A stretch of DNA of 64,000 bases. Source: Geminicoccaceae bacterium. GTDB lineage: Bacteria; Pseudomonadota; Alphaproteobacteria; Geminicoccales; Geminicoccaceae. Location of the stretch: the NCBI GenBank assembly GCA_025999455.1, contig AP024683.1:69501-133500 (forward strand), written 5' to 3'. Positions 25,132 to 33,768 of this stretch are shown piece after piece. The number at the start of each line of letters is the position of its first letter. The stretch's first letter is position 1. The translations under genes were made by a program, and so were the position numbers. Below the pieces are notes generated by a model. It saw nothing but the letters and a program-made list of their open reading frames with translations, did not search any database and was not told where the DNA came from.

Positions 25132-26286
25132 TCAGGCCGCGCAGAGCTCGGGAGCGGGAACGATCGTCGCCTTGACGGCCTGCATCCGGTCGGCCGCGTC
25201 GATCGCCGCCTGAACGCCCGCCTCGTCGAACGGGAAGAGCGTCTGCATCCGCCCCCAAGGATAGCGGTCGCGGGCCTTGTCGAGCATCTTAATGCCGAGC
25301 GGGATGTCGTTGGCGGTGAAGGCCCAGGAACCCAGGATCGTCACGTCCTTGGTGCAGATCCGGTGCCAGTTCGTGAGGATCGGGCCGGCATCGGTGAACT
25401 GGCCCATCTCGACGTAGCAACCGCCGTCGCGCAGGAACTCGAGCCCCTCGGGCCCGGCCGTGGGGTGGCCGGAGCAGTCCATGACGAGATCGGCCCCGTA
25501 GCCGCCCGCGAGCTCGCGGACCCGCCGGATCCGCTCTTCGGGGCTCGTCACTTCCTCGATGTTCACGGTCGCGACCGCACCGAAGGCACGGGCGAGCTCG
25601 AGCCGCGGCTTCTCGGGGGCGCCCACGGCGATGACCTTGCCGGCACCCATCTCGTAAGCCGCGGCGATCGCGAGGATGCCGATCGGCCCCGTGCCCTGGA
25701 TCACGACCGTGGCGCCCCAGGGGAAGCCGCCCGCTTTCTTGGCCCGCTCGAAGCCGCGGATGCAGGAGGTCAAGGGCTCCGAGAGCGAGCCCAGCAAGAG
25801 CGGCATGTCGTCCGGCAGCTTGTAGATCTTGGTGCCGGGCAGCATGTCGAGGTCGACATAGACCATTTCGGCCCAGCCGCCCCACAGATGCGGCGGCTTC
25901 TCGAAGCCCAGATACCGCCCGTAATAGACCGGGGTGAGGCACTTGTTGGCCTGCTCGGGATAGCGCCGGCACCAGTCGCACTGGCCGCAGGGCATCAAGG
26001 GCGGCAGCATGACCTTCGAGCCGACCTCGAGCTTCTGCCCGGTCCAGTCGGTCTCGAGCGCCGGACCCTTCTCGACGATCACGCCCGCGAGCTCGTGGCC
26101 GAGGGTGAAGGGCCAGGGCAGGGGCTTGGGCCAATGGCCCTTCAAGATGTGCAGATCGGTGCCGCAGACGCCGCAGCAGCCGATCCGGATCAAGGCCGCC
26201 TTCTCGGGCACCCGCGGCCTGGGCACGCGGCGGATGACGGGCTTCGCCCCCGGCCCGTCGAAGGTCGCCACCCGGATCTCGCTCAT
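25132..26286 (-). CDS. Zinc-binding alcohol dehydrogenase family protein
   Basis: A 384-residue medium-chain dehydrogenase, longer than usual because of insertions around the structural lobe. Catalytic zinc motifs CCGVCGTDLHILKGHW and GHELAG, a structural Cys set CGQCDWCRRYPEQANKC, and the NAD-binding loop IQGTGPIG are visible. Substrate unknown. The ATG at 26286 has GGGGAGCGGAG just upstream. It lies 97 bases downstream of the ethylmalonyl-CoA mutase gene on the same strand, so it could be co-transcribed with that pathway. Confidence 0.86.
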   Translation of the reverse strand: MSEIRVATFDGPGAKPVIRRVPRPRVPEKAALIRIGCCGVCGTDLHILKGHWPKPLPWPFTLGHELAGVIVEKGPALETDWTGQKLEVGSKVMLPPLMPCGQCDWCRRYPEQANKCLTPVYYGRYLGFEKPPHLWGGWAEMVYVDLDMLPGTKIYKLPDDMPLLLGSLSEPLTSCIRGFERAKKAGGFPWGATVVIQGTGPIGILAIAAAYEMGAGKVIAVGAPEKPRLELARAFGAVATVNIEEVTSPEERIRRVRELAGGYGADLVMDCSGHPTAGPEGLEFLRDGGCYVEMGQFTDAGPILTNWHRICTKDVTILGSWAFTANDIPLGIKMLDKARDRYPWGRMQTLFPFDEAGVQAAIDAADRMQAVKATIVPAPELCAA

Positions 26287-26383
26287 CTCCGCTCCCCGAG
26301 CTCGTTGCGCGGGGGATCCTGCGGGCGCGCGCCGCCTCCGGCAAGCGTCGCCCGGCCGGCGGGAGATGCGTTCGGGCGAGGCC

Positions 26384-28384
26384 TCAAGCCGCCCGGCGGT
26401 GGGCGGCGAGGGCCAGTTCGACGATGTCGGCCATGATCCGGTCGACCCGGTAGTCCTTGGGTGTGTAGACGCGCGCCACCCCGGCGGCGAGCAGCCTTCG
26501 CTCGTCCTCGGGCGGGACGATGCCGCCCACCACGACCGGCACCTCGCCGATGCCGAGCTTGCGCATCCGCTCGAGCACCTCGCGCACGAGCGGCTCGTGC
26601 GAGCCCGAGAGGATCGAGAGGCCCACAAGGTGGACCCCCTCCTCGAGGGCGGTCGCCGCGATCCGGGCAGGGGTCAGGCGGATCCCGTCGTAGACCACCT
26701 CCATGCCGCAATCGCGGGCGGCGACCGCGATCTGCTCGGCACCGTTCGAATGGCCGTCGAGGCCCGGCTTGCCGACCAGGATCTTGAGCCGGCGGCCGAG
26801 CCGCCGGCTCGCCTCCTCGACCCGGGCGCGGACCGGCGCCAAGAGATCGCTGCCGGTGCCGGCGACCGCCCCGACACCGGTGGGTGCCCGGTATTCGCCG
26901 AACACCTCGCGTAACAGCTGAGCCCACTCGCCGGTCGTGACACCGGCCCGGGCGCAGTCGATCGACGGCGGCACGATGTTGCGGCCTTCCTGCGCCGCCT
27001 CGCGCAAGGCGGCCAACGCGGTTGCCACGGCCTCGCCGTCGCGGGCGGCGCGATGGGCCTGCAATCGCGCGATCTGTTCGGCTTCGGCGGCCGGGTCGAC
27101 GGCGAGGAAGCCGCCCCCGCCGGCGGTCAAAGGCGAGGGCTCGCTCTCGGTGAAACAGTTCACGCCCACCACCGGCAGCTCACCCGAGGCGATCGCCGCG
27201 ACACGTTTCGTGTTGCTCTCGACCAGCCGCGCCTTCATGTAGCCGCTCTCGACGGCGGCCATGGCACCGCCCATCGCCTCGACGCGGCCGAGCTCCTCGA
27301 GCGCCGCCTCCTCGAGCTCGCGGACTTTGGCTTCGATCACCGGCGAGCCGTCGAACAGGTCGTCGAACTCCAACAGATCGGTCTCGTAGGCCAAAATCTG
27401 TTGAAGCCGCAGCGACCATTGTTGGTCCCAGGGCCGGGGCAGGCCCAACGCCTCGTTCCAGGCCGGCAGCTGCAGGGCCCGGCAGCGGGCCCGCTTGGAA
27501 AGGGTTACACCGAGGGCTTCGAGAAGGATCCGATAGACGTTGTTCTCGGGCTGTTGTTCGGTGAGGCCCAGCGAATTCACCTGCACGCCGTAGCGGAAGC
27601 GCCGGAGCTCGGGGTCCTCGACACCGTAGCGCTCGCGGGTGATGCGGTCCCAGAGCCGGGTGAAGGCGCGCATCTTGCAGAGTTCGGTGACGAAGCGGAT
27701 GCCGGCGTTCACGAAGAACGAGATCCGGCCCACGACCTCGGGCAGCTCGTCGGGCCGCACCTGGCCCGAGGCCTTGACCGCGTCCAACACGCAGACCGCG
27801 GTCGCGAGGGCGTAGGCGATCTCCTGGACCGGGGTCGCCCCCGCCTCCTGCAAGTGGTAGGAACAGACGTTGATGGGGTTCCAGCGCGGCATCTCCCGCG
27901 CCGTGAAGGTGACGAGATCGGTCGTGAGCTTGAGCGACGGCCCGGGCGGGAAGATGTAGGTCCCGCGGGCGAGATATTCTTTGACGATGTCGTTCTGGGT
28001 GGTGCCGGCGAGCTTCTTGCGGTCCGCCCCCTGGCGTTCGGCGACCGCGACGTAGAGCGCCAACAGCCAGGCCGCGGTCGCGTTGATCGTCATCGAGGTG
28101 TTCATCTTCTCGAGGGGAATACCCTCGAACAACACCTCCATGTCGGCGATCGAGCCGATCGGCACGCCGACCTTGCCGACCTCGCCCTTGGCCAAGGGGT
28201 GATCGGCGTCGTAGCCGGTCTGGGTCGGCAGGTCGAAGGCCACCGACAGCCCGGTCTGGCCCTTGGCGAGATTTTTGCGGAACAAGGCGTTGGAGGCGGC
28301 GGCCGAGCTGTGGCCCGCGTAAGTCCGGAACAGCCAGGGCCGATCCTTGCGCGGTCCGCGTGGCTCGTGCGCCTCGTTCGCCAT
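26384..28384 (-). CDS. ecm: Ethylmalonyl-CoA mutase (B12-dependent)
   Basis: A 666-residue single-chain mutase: the substrate barrel (about 10-500) with [18 protein letters not shown] and [14 protein letters not shown], and the C-terminal cobalamin domain with the base-off motif DGHSNG in [13 protein letters not shown]. The sequence matches MeaA/ethylmalonyl-CoA mutase more closely than methylmalonyl-CoA mutase. It converts (2R)-ethylmalonyl-CoA to methylsuccinyl-CoA in the ethylmalonyl-CoA pathway of acetyl-CoA assimilation. Its role is confirmed by the divergent ccr and nearby mcd genes. The ATG at 28384 starts the conserved protein; an earlier in-frame ATG adds 23 unrelated residues. Confidence 0.93.
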   Translation of the reverse strand: MANEAHEPRGPRKDRPWLFRTYAGHSSAAASNALFRKNLAKGQTGLSVAFDLPTQTGYDADHPLAKGEVGKVGVPIGSIADMEVLFEGIPLEKMNTSMTINATAAWLLALYVAVAERQGADRKKLAGTTQNDIVKEYLARGTYIFPPGPSLKLTTDLVTFTAREMPRWNPINVCSYHLQEAGATPVQEIAYALATAVCVLDAVKASGQVRPDELPEVVGRISFFVNAGIRFVTELCKMRAFTRLWDRITRERYGVEDPELRRFRYGVQVNSLGLTEQQPENNVYRILLEALGVTLSKRARCRALQLPAWNEALGLPRPWDQQWSLRLQQILAYETDLLEFDDLFDGSPVIEAKVRELEEAALEELGRVEAMGGAMAAVESGYMKARLVESNTKRVAAIASGELPVVGVNCFTESEPSPLTAGGGGFLAVDPAAEAEQIARLQAHRAARDGEAVATALAALREAAQEGRNIVPPSIDCARAGVTTGEWAQLLREVFGEYRAPTGVGAVAGTGSDLLAPVRARVEEASRRLGRRLKILVGKPGLDGHSNGAEQIAVAARDCGMEVVYDGIRLTPARIAATALEEGVHLVGLSILSGSHEPLVREVLERMRKLGIGEVPVVVGGIVPPEDERRLLAAGVARVYTPKDYRVDRIMADIVELALAAHRRAA

Positions 28385-28443
28385 GGCCCGTTCCCCGATC
28401 GTCCGCGGTCGCCCGACGGGCGCCGGCACGGTTTCGATCCCTC

Positions 28444-28514
28444 GCCTTAACACCCTTGCTGCGCCGCGTCAAACACGATTCGTCGTTGACGGCCATCACC
28501 TCGCGTGTCACGCT
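28444..28514. promoter_or_regulatory. Divergent ecm/ccr control region with CGTCAA-N13-TTGACG dyad
   Basis: Two TTGACG hexamers point away from each other: 28486-28491 toward ccr and, on the minus strand, 28472-28467 toward ecm. Together they form a perfect 6-bp dyad spaced by 13 bases. Each is placed as a -35 element. The candidate -10 sites 17 bases on (CACGCT toward ccr, TAAGGC toward ecm) are weak. The symmetry could let one regulator control both genes. This is inference from sequence layout only. Confidence 0.4.
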
Positions 28515-28541
28515 GCACCGCAAGGCCAGCGGGGAACGGTC

Positions 28542-30128
28542 ATGAGCAGGCAGAACGTCGAACGGATCATCGCCAAGTTCGGCTCGCAGCAGCGGGTCGC
28601 CGAGCTCCTCGGCATCTGGCAGACGGCGATCTCGGGCTGGGTGCGGCGCGGTGCGATCCCGGCCCGCCGGCAAGAGGAGCTCTTGGCGATCGCCCGCCGC
28701 GAGGGCATCCCGCTCGAGCCTTCGGACTTCTTCGCCGAGACGGTCGCGGCGAACGGCACGACGGGCGGCCCCGGCCCGGCCGCCGCGGGCTCGTCGGCCC
28801 CCGCTCCCGCCCCGGCCACACCGCAAACGGGCGGCGCCCAGGTGATCCCGATCCACCGTGAGGGCGCCCCCATGGTCAATCGGATCGCGACCAAAGACCT
28901 CTACGAGGTGGGCGAGATCCCGCCGCTCGGGCACGTGCCGCGCAACATGTGGGCCTGGGTCGTGCGCAAGGAGCGGCACGGCGAGCCGATCACGGCGATG
29001 CAGCAGGAGGTCGTGCCGACCCACGAGATCGGCGAGGACGAGTGCCTCGTCATGGTGATGGCGAGCGGGGTCAACTACAACGCGGTCTGGGCGGCGCTCG
29101 GCATCCCGATCTCGCCCTTGGACATCCACAAACAACCCTTCCACATCGCCGGCTCGGACGCCGCCGGCATCGTCTGGGCGGTGGGCTCGAAGGTGAAGCG
29201 CTGGAAGGTCGGCGACGAGGTCGTCGTGCACTGCAACCAGGACGACGGCGACGACGAGGAGTGCAACGGCGGCGATCCGATGCTCTCGCCCTCGCAGCGG
29301 ATCTGGGGGTTCGACACGGCGGACGGCGGTCTCGCCCAGTTCTGCCGGGTCCAGTCCCGCCAGCTCATGCCGCGGCCCAAGCACCTCACCTGGGAGGAAT
29401 CGGGCTGCTACGTGCTCACCCTCGCGACCGCCTACCGGATGCTGTTCGGTCATCCGCCCCACACCTTGAAGCCCGGCGACAACGTGCTCGTCTGGGGTGC
29501 CGCGGGCGGCGTCGGCTCGATGGCGATCCAGATCATCGCCGCCTCGGGGGCGAACGCGATCGGCGTGATCTCGGACGAGGACAAGCGCGACTTCGTCCTC
29601 TCGCTCGGTGCCAAGGCGGTCATCAACCGGCGACAGTTCGATTGCTGGGGCGAGATGCCCGATCCCATGGACAAGGAGGCCTACGGCCGCTGGCTCGCCG
29701 AGGTCCGCAAGTTCGGCAAGGCGATCTGGGACGTCACCGGCAAAGGCAACGACGTCGATCTCGTCATCGAACATCCCGGGGCCGCGACCTTCCCGGTCTC
29801 GGCCTTCGTCGTCAAACGCGGCGGGATGGTCGTGATCTGCGGCGGCACGAGCGGCTACAAGCTCACCCTCGACGCCCGCTACCTCTGGCAACGCCAGAAG
29901 CGGATGCAGGGCAGCCACTTCGCCAATCTGAAGCAGGCCATGGCGGCCAACCGGTTCGTCATCAACCGGCAGGTCGACCCCTGCATGAGCGAGGTCTTCC
30001 CCTGGGCCGACATTCCGCGCGCCCACATGAAGATGTGGAAGAATCAGCACAAGCCCGGCAACATGGCGGTCCTCGTCCAGGCCCGCCGGCCGGGCATGCG
30101 CACCTTCGAAGAAGCGATCGAAGAGTGA
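28542..30128 (+). CDS. ccr: HTH domain fused to crotonyl-CoA carboxylase/reductase
   Basis: A 528-codon uninterrupted frame. Residues 1-66 form a Cro/carph-isopro-like helix-turn-helix (NVERIIAKFGSQQRVAELLG, then a WVRRGAIPARRQ recognition-helix region and PSDFFAE). Residues ~67-110 are a Gly/Ala/Pro linker. From residue 111 (ATG 28872) follows an essentially complete Ccr: KDLYEVGEIPPLGHVP, HCNQDDGDDEECNGGDP, WGAAGGVGS nucleotide-binding loop, EHPGAATFPVS. Ccr reductively carboxylates crotonyl-CoA to ethylmalonyl-CoA with NADPH and CO2. A GAGGG site 7 bases before ATG 28872 could also give an unfused 418-residue enzyme. Known Ccr proteins are about 430 residues and, to my knowledge, lack this domain. 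Confidence 0.88.
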   Translation: MSRQNVERIIAKFGSQQRVAELLGIWQTAISGWVRRGAIPARRQEELLAIARREGIPLEPSDFFAETVAANGTTGGPGPAAAGSSAPAPAPATPQTGGAQVIPIHREGAPMVNRIATKDLYEVGEIPPLGHVPRNMWAWVVRKERHGEPITAMQQEVVPTHEIGEDECLVMVMASGVNYNAVWAALGIPISPLDIHKQPFHIAGSDAAGIVWAVGSKVKRWKVGDEVVVHCNQDDGDDEECNGGDPMLSPSQRIWGFDTADGGLAQFCRVQSRQLMPRPKHLTWEESGCYVLTLATAYRMLFGHPPHTLKPGDNVLVWGAAGGVGSMAIQIIAASGANAIGVISDEDKRDFVLSLGAKAVINRRQFDCWGEMPDPMDKEAYGRWLAEVRKFGKAIWDVTGKGNDVDLVIEHPGAATFPVSAFVVKRGGMVVICGGTSGYKLTLDARYLWQRQKRMQGSHFANLKQAMAANRFVINRQVDPCMSEVFPWADIPRAHMKMWKNQHKPGNMAVLVQARRPGMRTFEEAIEE

Positions 30129-30138
30129 GCCGCCGCGA

Positions 30139-30168
30139 CCGAGCGCCCGCGCCGCGGCGGGCGCTCGG
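30139..30168 (+). terminator. Strong hairpin after ccr
   Basis: A perfect 12-bp inverted repeat (30139-30150 with 30157-30168, six-base loop) lies 10 bases after the ccr stop. There is no immediate T run; a looser T-rich stretch follows at 30183-30192. It may be a partial terminator or an mRNA-stabilising stem between ccr and mcd. Confidence 0.5.
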
Positions 30169-30208
30169 CCCGCCTCTCGGGATGTCTTCTTAATACAGGA
30201 CGAAAATC

Positions 30209-31873
30209 ATGGCAACGGCCGTCGCCGAGCTCCGCCGCCCCGAGCCCGACCTGCTGGCCGCCTGTCGAACCGCGCTCGCCGCCGCGGCGCAGCTCCGCGA
30301 CCGCGCCCGCGACCGACTCGCCGCCCGTCTCGCGCCGGGCGGCCGGCTCGACGCCGAGCTCCTCGAGCGCGAGCAGCACGCCGCGCACGGCCTCGCCTGG
30401 CTCGAGGTCCACGTCCGCGCCCTCGAAGCCCTCGCGGACTGGGCTGAGCGGCTGCGCGCGGCGGACCGGCTCGGCGAGCGCGAACGGCTCACCCTCGCCT
30501 GGGGTTTCTCCGAATATCTCGCCCGGCTGTCGGGCGGCTGGCCGATGGCGCAGGGCGAGCTCGTGCGGCCGCACGAGCTCGGCCTCGCCGAGGCCGATCT
30601 CCGGCCGCTGCGCGCCGCCGAGCTCGACACGCTCCTGCGCGAGGGCGGCAGGCCCGAGGCGCGACGTCGGCTCGCCGAGCTCCTGGCGCCGGGCGAGCTC
30701 GGCGATCCGGGCATCCTCGAGGACGAGCTCGAGCTCGTCCGCCACCAGTTCCGCCGCTTCGCCGAGGAGCGGATCCGGCCCTTCGCCCACCGCTGGCACC
30801 TCGAGGATGCGCTCGTCCCCGACGAGGTCCTGCGCGAGCTCGCCGAGCTCGGCGTGTTCGGCCTCACGGTCCCCGAAGCGCACGGCGGGCTCGGCATGAA
30901 CAAGCTCGCCATGTGCCTCGTGACCGAGGAGCTCTCGCGCGGCTACATCGGCGTGGGTTCCCTGCCGACCCGCAACGAGATCGCGGGCGAACTCGTGGCC
31001 TCGGCCGGCACGCCCGAACAGAAAGCGCGATTCCTGCCGCGCCTCGCCTCGGGCGAGCTCGTGCCGACCGCGGTCTTCACCGAGCCCAACGTGGGCTCCG
31101 ACCTCGCCAACCTCGAAACCCGCGCCGTGCTCGAGGACGGGGTCTGGCGCGTGACCGGCCAGAAGACCTGGATCACGCACGCCGCCCGAGCGGATTTCAT
31201 GACCATCCTCTGCCGGACCCGGCCCGAGCGCGGCCATCGCGGACTCTCGATCCTGTTGGCCGAGAAGCCGCGCGGCACGGATGCGAACCCGTTCCCGGTC
31301 GAGGGGCTCACGGGCGGCGAGATCCCGGTCCTGGGCTATCGCGGGATGAAGGAATACACGCTCTCCTTCGACCGCTTCCCCGTCCCGGCCGAGAACCTCT
31401 TGGGCGGGGTCGAGGGTCAGGGCTTCAAGCAGCTCATGGCGACCTTCGAGAGTGCTCGGATCCAGACCGCCGCGCGGGCGGTCGGTGTCGCGGTCGCGGC
31501 GATCGAGGAGGGGCTCGCCTACGCCCGCGAGCGCAAGCAGTTCGGCAAGCCGCTCCTCGCCTTCCCGCGGGTCCACCAGAAGCTCGCCTGGGCGGCGGTC
31601 GAGACCCAGCTCGCCCGCCAGCTCACCTTCTTCGCGGCGCGCGCCAAGGACGAGGGCCGGCGCTGCGACCTGGAGGCCGGGCTCGCCAAGCTCCTCGCCG
31701 CCCAGGTCGCCTGGATGGCGGCCGACCAGGCCCTCCAGGTCCACGGCGGCAACGGCTACGCGCTCGAATATCCGATCTCGCGGATCCTCTGCGACGCCCG
31801 GATCCTCAACATCTTCGAGGGTGCCGCCGAGATCCAGGCGCAGGTCGTGGCGCGCCGCCTGCTCGAGGGCTGA
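30209..31873 (+). CDS. mcd: Methylsuccinyl-CoA dehydrogenase
   Basis: A 554-residue acyl-CoA dehydrogenase with the extra N-terminal helical domain (about 1-160) that distinguishes Mcd from ordinary ~380-residue family members. FAD/substrate motifs include TVPEAHGGLGMNKLAM, VFTEPNVGSDLANLETRA, TGQKTWITHAARADF and the C-terminal QVHGGNGYALEYPISRI. It oxidises (2S)-methylsuccinyl-CoA to mesaconyl-CoA, the step after Ecm in the ethylmalonyl-CoA pathway. It follows ccr on the same strand after a hairpin. The ATG at 30209 has an AGGA ribosome site 6 bases upstream. Confidence 0.93.
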   Translation: MATAVAELRRPEPDLLAACRTALAAAAQLRDRARDRLAARLAPGGRLDAELLEREQHAAHGLAWLEVHVRALEALADWAERLRAADRLGERERLTLAWGFSEYLARLSGGWPMAQGELVRPHELGLAEADLRPLRAAELDTLLREGGRPEARRRLAELLAPGELGDPGILEDELELVRHQFRRFAEERIRPFAHRWHLEDALVPDEVLRELAELGVFGLTVPEAHGGLGMNKLAMCLVTEELSRGYIGVGSLPTRNEIAGELVASAGTPEQKARFLPRLASGELVPTAVFTEPNVGSDLANLETRAVLEDGVWRVTGQKTWITHAARADFMTILCRTRPERGHRGLSILLAEKPRGTDANPFPVEGLTGGEIPVLGYRGMKEYTLSFDRFPVPAENLLGGVEGQGFKQLMATFESARIQTAARAVGVAVAAIEEGLAYARERKQFGKPLLAFPRVHQKLAWAAVETQLARQLTFFAARAKDEGRRCDLEAGLAKLLAAQVAWMAADQALQVHGGNGYALEYPISRILCDARILNIFEGAAEIQAQVVARRLLEG

Positions 31874-31879
31874 CGGCGC

Positions 31880-32134
31880 TCAGCCGAACCGCGGCCGCTC
31901 GGGAGCCGCGTGCTCCGAGGAAGGGCCGGCGGGCGGTTCCGCGGCCCGGCGCAGATTGCCGAGATGGGCCGGGAGACAGCGGGCGCTCTTGACCTCCCAC
32001 CCCTCGGGCGTGAGCGCGCGGACCACGTTGGCGCCGCCGTAGAAGCAGGCCTGCGCGTCGACCGTGTGGTCGCGCACCTCGCAACGATCCGGCGCGCCGG
32101 CGAGGCAGAGCACCAAGGTCAAGGTCGCGTTCAT
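31880..32134 (-). CDS. Small cysteine-containing protein of unknown function
   Basis: An 84-residue protein starting MNATLTLVLCLAGAPDRCEV, with four cysteines (LVLC, DRC, QACFYGG, ARCLPAH) and a variable Pro/Glu-rich tail. The pattern resembles short conserved hypothetical proteins of alphaproteobacteria whose N-terminal strand looks like a signal peptide but may be part of the fold. I chose the ATG at 32134 because similarity to such proteins begins there. It converges with mcd, with 6 bases between stops. Confidence 0.55.
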   Translation of the reverse strand: MNATLTLVLCLAGAPDRCEVRDHTVDAQACFYGGANVVRALTPEGWEVKSARCLPAHLGNLRRAAEPPAGPSSEHAAPERPRFG

Positions 32135-32342
32135 CCCCGTCTCCGACCTGGTCACGTGGCGGCCTACGGCGGCGGTCGGGTTCCGGATCACCCGGCGATT
32201 CGGCTCGTGGTCGGGACCGCCCCCCACCGCGGCGACCGCGGCCGCGAAAGGGTTGGGGTCCAAGCGCTCGGGAGGCTCGTGCCCCGGCGCGGTTGCGCCC
32301 CGCCGGCACGAGCATCGGGCCTCCGCCGCGGCGTTCCTGCTC

Positions 32343-32370
32343 TTGACATCTATCCTATTCTAGGGAAAAT
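32343..32370 (+). promoter_or_regulatory. Sigma-70-like promoter in an AT-rich patch
   Basis: A perfect TTGACA (32343-32348) is followed after 16 bases by GAAAAT (32365-32370, four of six matches to TATAAT). The surrounding 50 bases are strikingly AT-rich for this genome. Transcription would start about 20 bases before the ATG at 32399. Confidence 0.6.
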
Positions 32371-32398
32371 ACCAAAAGCAACCGCGGGAATTCCACCG

Positions 32399-33064
32399 AT
32401 GCCCGACGAACCGAGCCTCCCCGGCCTCGCCTGCGGTGTCGACCCGGCCCGCCGGCCGGCGCTCGAGCGGCTGCGTGCGGCCTGGTGGGTCCGGCTACGG
32501 CCGGCCGATGCCGCCGAGGAGCACGCGGTCGACGCGATCGTCGCTCAACAATGGCGGGCCGCCCGGCTCGACGCGCTCGAGGAGCGGGTGCTCGTGGCAC
32601 TCATCGAGGATCGCGACCTCGGCAAGCTGCCGCCGCTCACGACCCTGTTGCGCTGCCGCGCCCGCCTCCAGAAAGAGCGGGCGCAGATCGAGGCCGAGCT
32701 CGAGCGGCTGCGCGCGACCCGTCCCGAGATCGCCGCCGCCGACGCCCCCGCCGAGGAGCCGGAGGCGCCGGCGAGCGAGGAAAGCCGCCCGCCGGAGACC
32801 GCCGCCACACCACCCGCGCCGTCGACGGAAACCGAGCCCGCCGGGGCCGTCGCGAGCGAAGCGCCGCCCGTGCAGCGCAAGTCCGACGAGAGGCCGCCGC
32901 TCGGCGCCTTCTACGCGGAGGTGGTCGAACGGGCGCTCGCGAGCGCGGAGATGCTGTGGTCGATCGGAACCGTCGAGGGCGAGCTCGACGACCCGGCCGC
33001 GGCGGCGTGGCTTTCGGAGGAGGAGAGGCGCGCACTTTCTCGACGTCGCGCGGCGATGGGATAG
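32399..33064 (+). CDS. Charged coiled-coil protein of unknown function
   Basis: A 221-residue protein. Residues ~20-110 are Arg/Glu/Ala-rich and helical (QWRAARLDALEERVLVALIEDRDL, here split across heptads), ~115-165 is a Pro/Glu/Ala-rich low-complexity linker, and ~170-221 is a second helical segment (AFYAEVVERALASAEMLW). It has no signal peptide, membrane helix or known motif. It stands alone between an AT-rich promoter and the cytochrome c gene. Family not recognised. Confidence 0.6.
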   Translation: MPDEPSLPGLACGVDPARRPALERLRAAWWVRLRPADAAEEHAVDAIVAQQWRAARLDALEERVLVALIEDRDLGKLPPLTTLLRCRARLQKERAQIEAELERLRATRPEIAAADAPAEEPEAPASEESRPPETAATPPAPSTETEPAGAVASEAPPVQRKSDERPPLGAFYAEVVERALASAEMLWSIGTVEGELDDPAAAAWLSEEERRALSRRRAAMG

Positions 33065-33209
33065 GCCGCCGGGGCCGAGCCGCTCCCGACACGGTCTCGG
33101 GGGTGCGCGGTTCGCCGCAGGGCGAGCGAAGAGCATTGGCCCCGCCTTCACGGCGCGCTAGGGAGCGGCGACACGGGGGAGATTTCGGACCCCTCAAGGA
33201 GGCGCTCGG

Positions 33210-33608
33210 ATGAAGATGTTGGCTTGGGTCGGAGCGGGCCTGCTCGCGGTCGGTATGGCTTCGGAGGCGTGGGCCCAGGGGCGCGGTACGGGCGGCGATC
33301 CCGAGGCCGGCAAGACGGTCGCCCGTCAGTGCGTCGCTTGCCACAATCTCGACAAGCCGGATGCCAAGCCGACCGGGCCGAGCCTCTTGGGCGTCTGGGG
33401 TCGCCAGGCGGGAACCGATCCGCAGTACGCTGCCAAGTACGGTCCGGGGATCAAGGAGTCGGGGGTCGTCTGGGACAACGAGGAAGTCCTCGACAAGTAC
33501 CTCGAGAACCCGCAGAGCGTGATCAAGGGCTCGCGCATGGCGTTCCGCCTCTCCGATCCCAAGAAGCGGGCGGACGTGATCGCCTATCTCAAGACCTTGA
33601 AGCCCTGA
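33210..33608 (+). CDS. Class I periplasmic cytochrome c
   Basis: A 132-residue exported cytochrome. The signal peptide is about residues 1-22 (cleavage AWAQ). The haem-binding CVACH is at 41-45 and the likely sixth ligand is Met110 (KGSRMAF). Length and motifs match the mitochondrial-like cytochrome c2/c552 family, an electron carrier between the bc1 complex and terminal oxidases or dehydrogenases. The ATG at 33210 follows an AAGGAGG ribosome site. It is monocistronic and followed by a terminator. Confidence 0.92.
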   Translation: MKMLAWVGAGLLAVGMASEAWAQGRGTGGDPEAGKTVARQCVACHNLDKPDAKPTGPSLLGVWGRQAGTDPQYAAKYGPGIKESGVVWDNEEVLDKYLENPQSVIKGSRMAFRLSDPKKRADVIAYLKTLKP

Positions 33609-33657
33609 GGCGAGGACGGTTCCCGGGCCGCGACGCCCGGGAGGTCGGTCTCGCGAC

Positions 33658-33696
33658 GCGGCCGGATGTCGGCAGGCATCCGGCCGCGACGCTTTT
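33658..33696 (+). terminator. Intrinsic terminator after cytochrome c
   Basis: An 11-bp perfect stem (33658-33668 with 33677-33687, eight-base loop) is followed by GACGC and four T residues at 33693-33696. It separates the cytochrome gene from the acoABC operon. Confidence 0.75.
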
Positions 33697-33768
33697 CGGG
33701 TGCTTGCCACGGCCCGCACCGAGGCTATGTCTGGGCGGCGACGTGCACGACGAAACAGGGAGGCGCCC

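Noticed and set aside
16751-30128. Stop-codon reassignment as the reason for the two fused frames
   Set aside because: TGA ends most genes here at positions fixed by start/stop overlaps, and TAG/TAA read-through is not needed for any gene.
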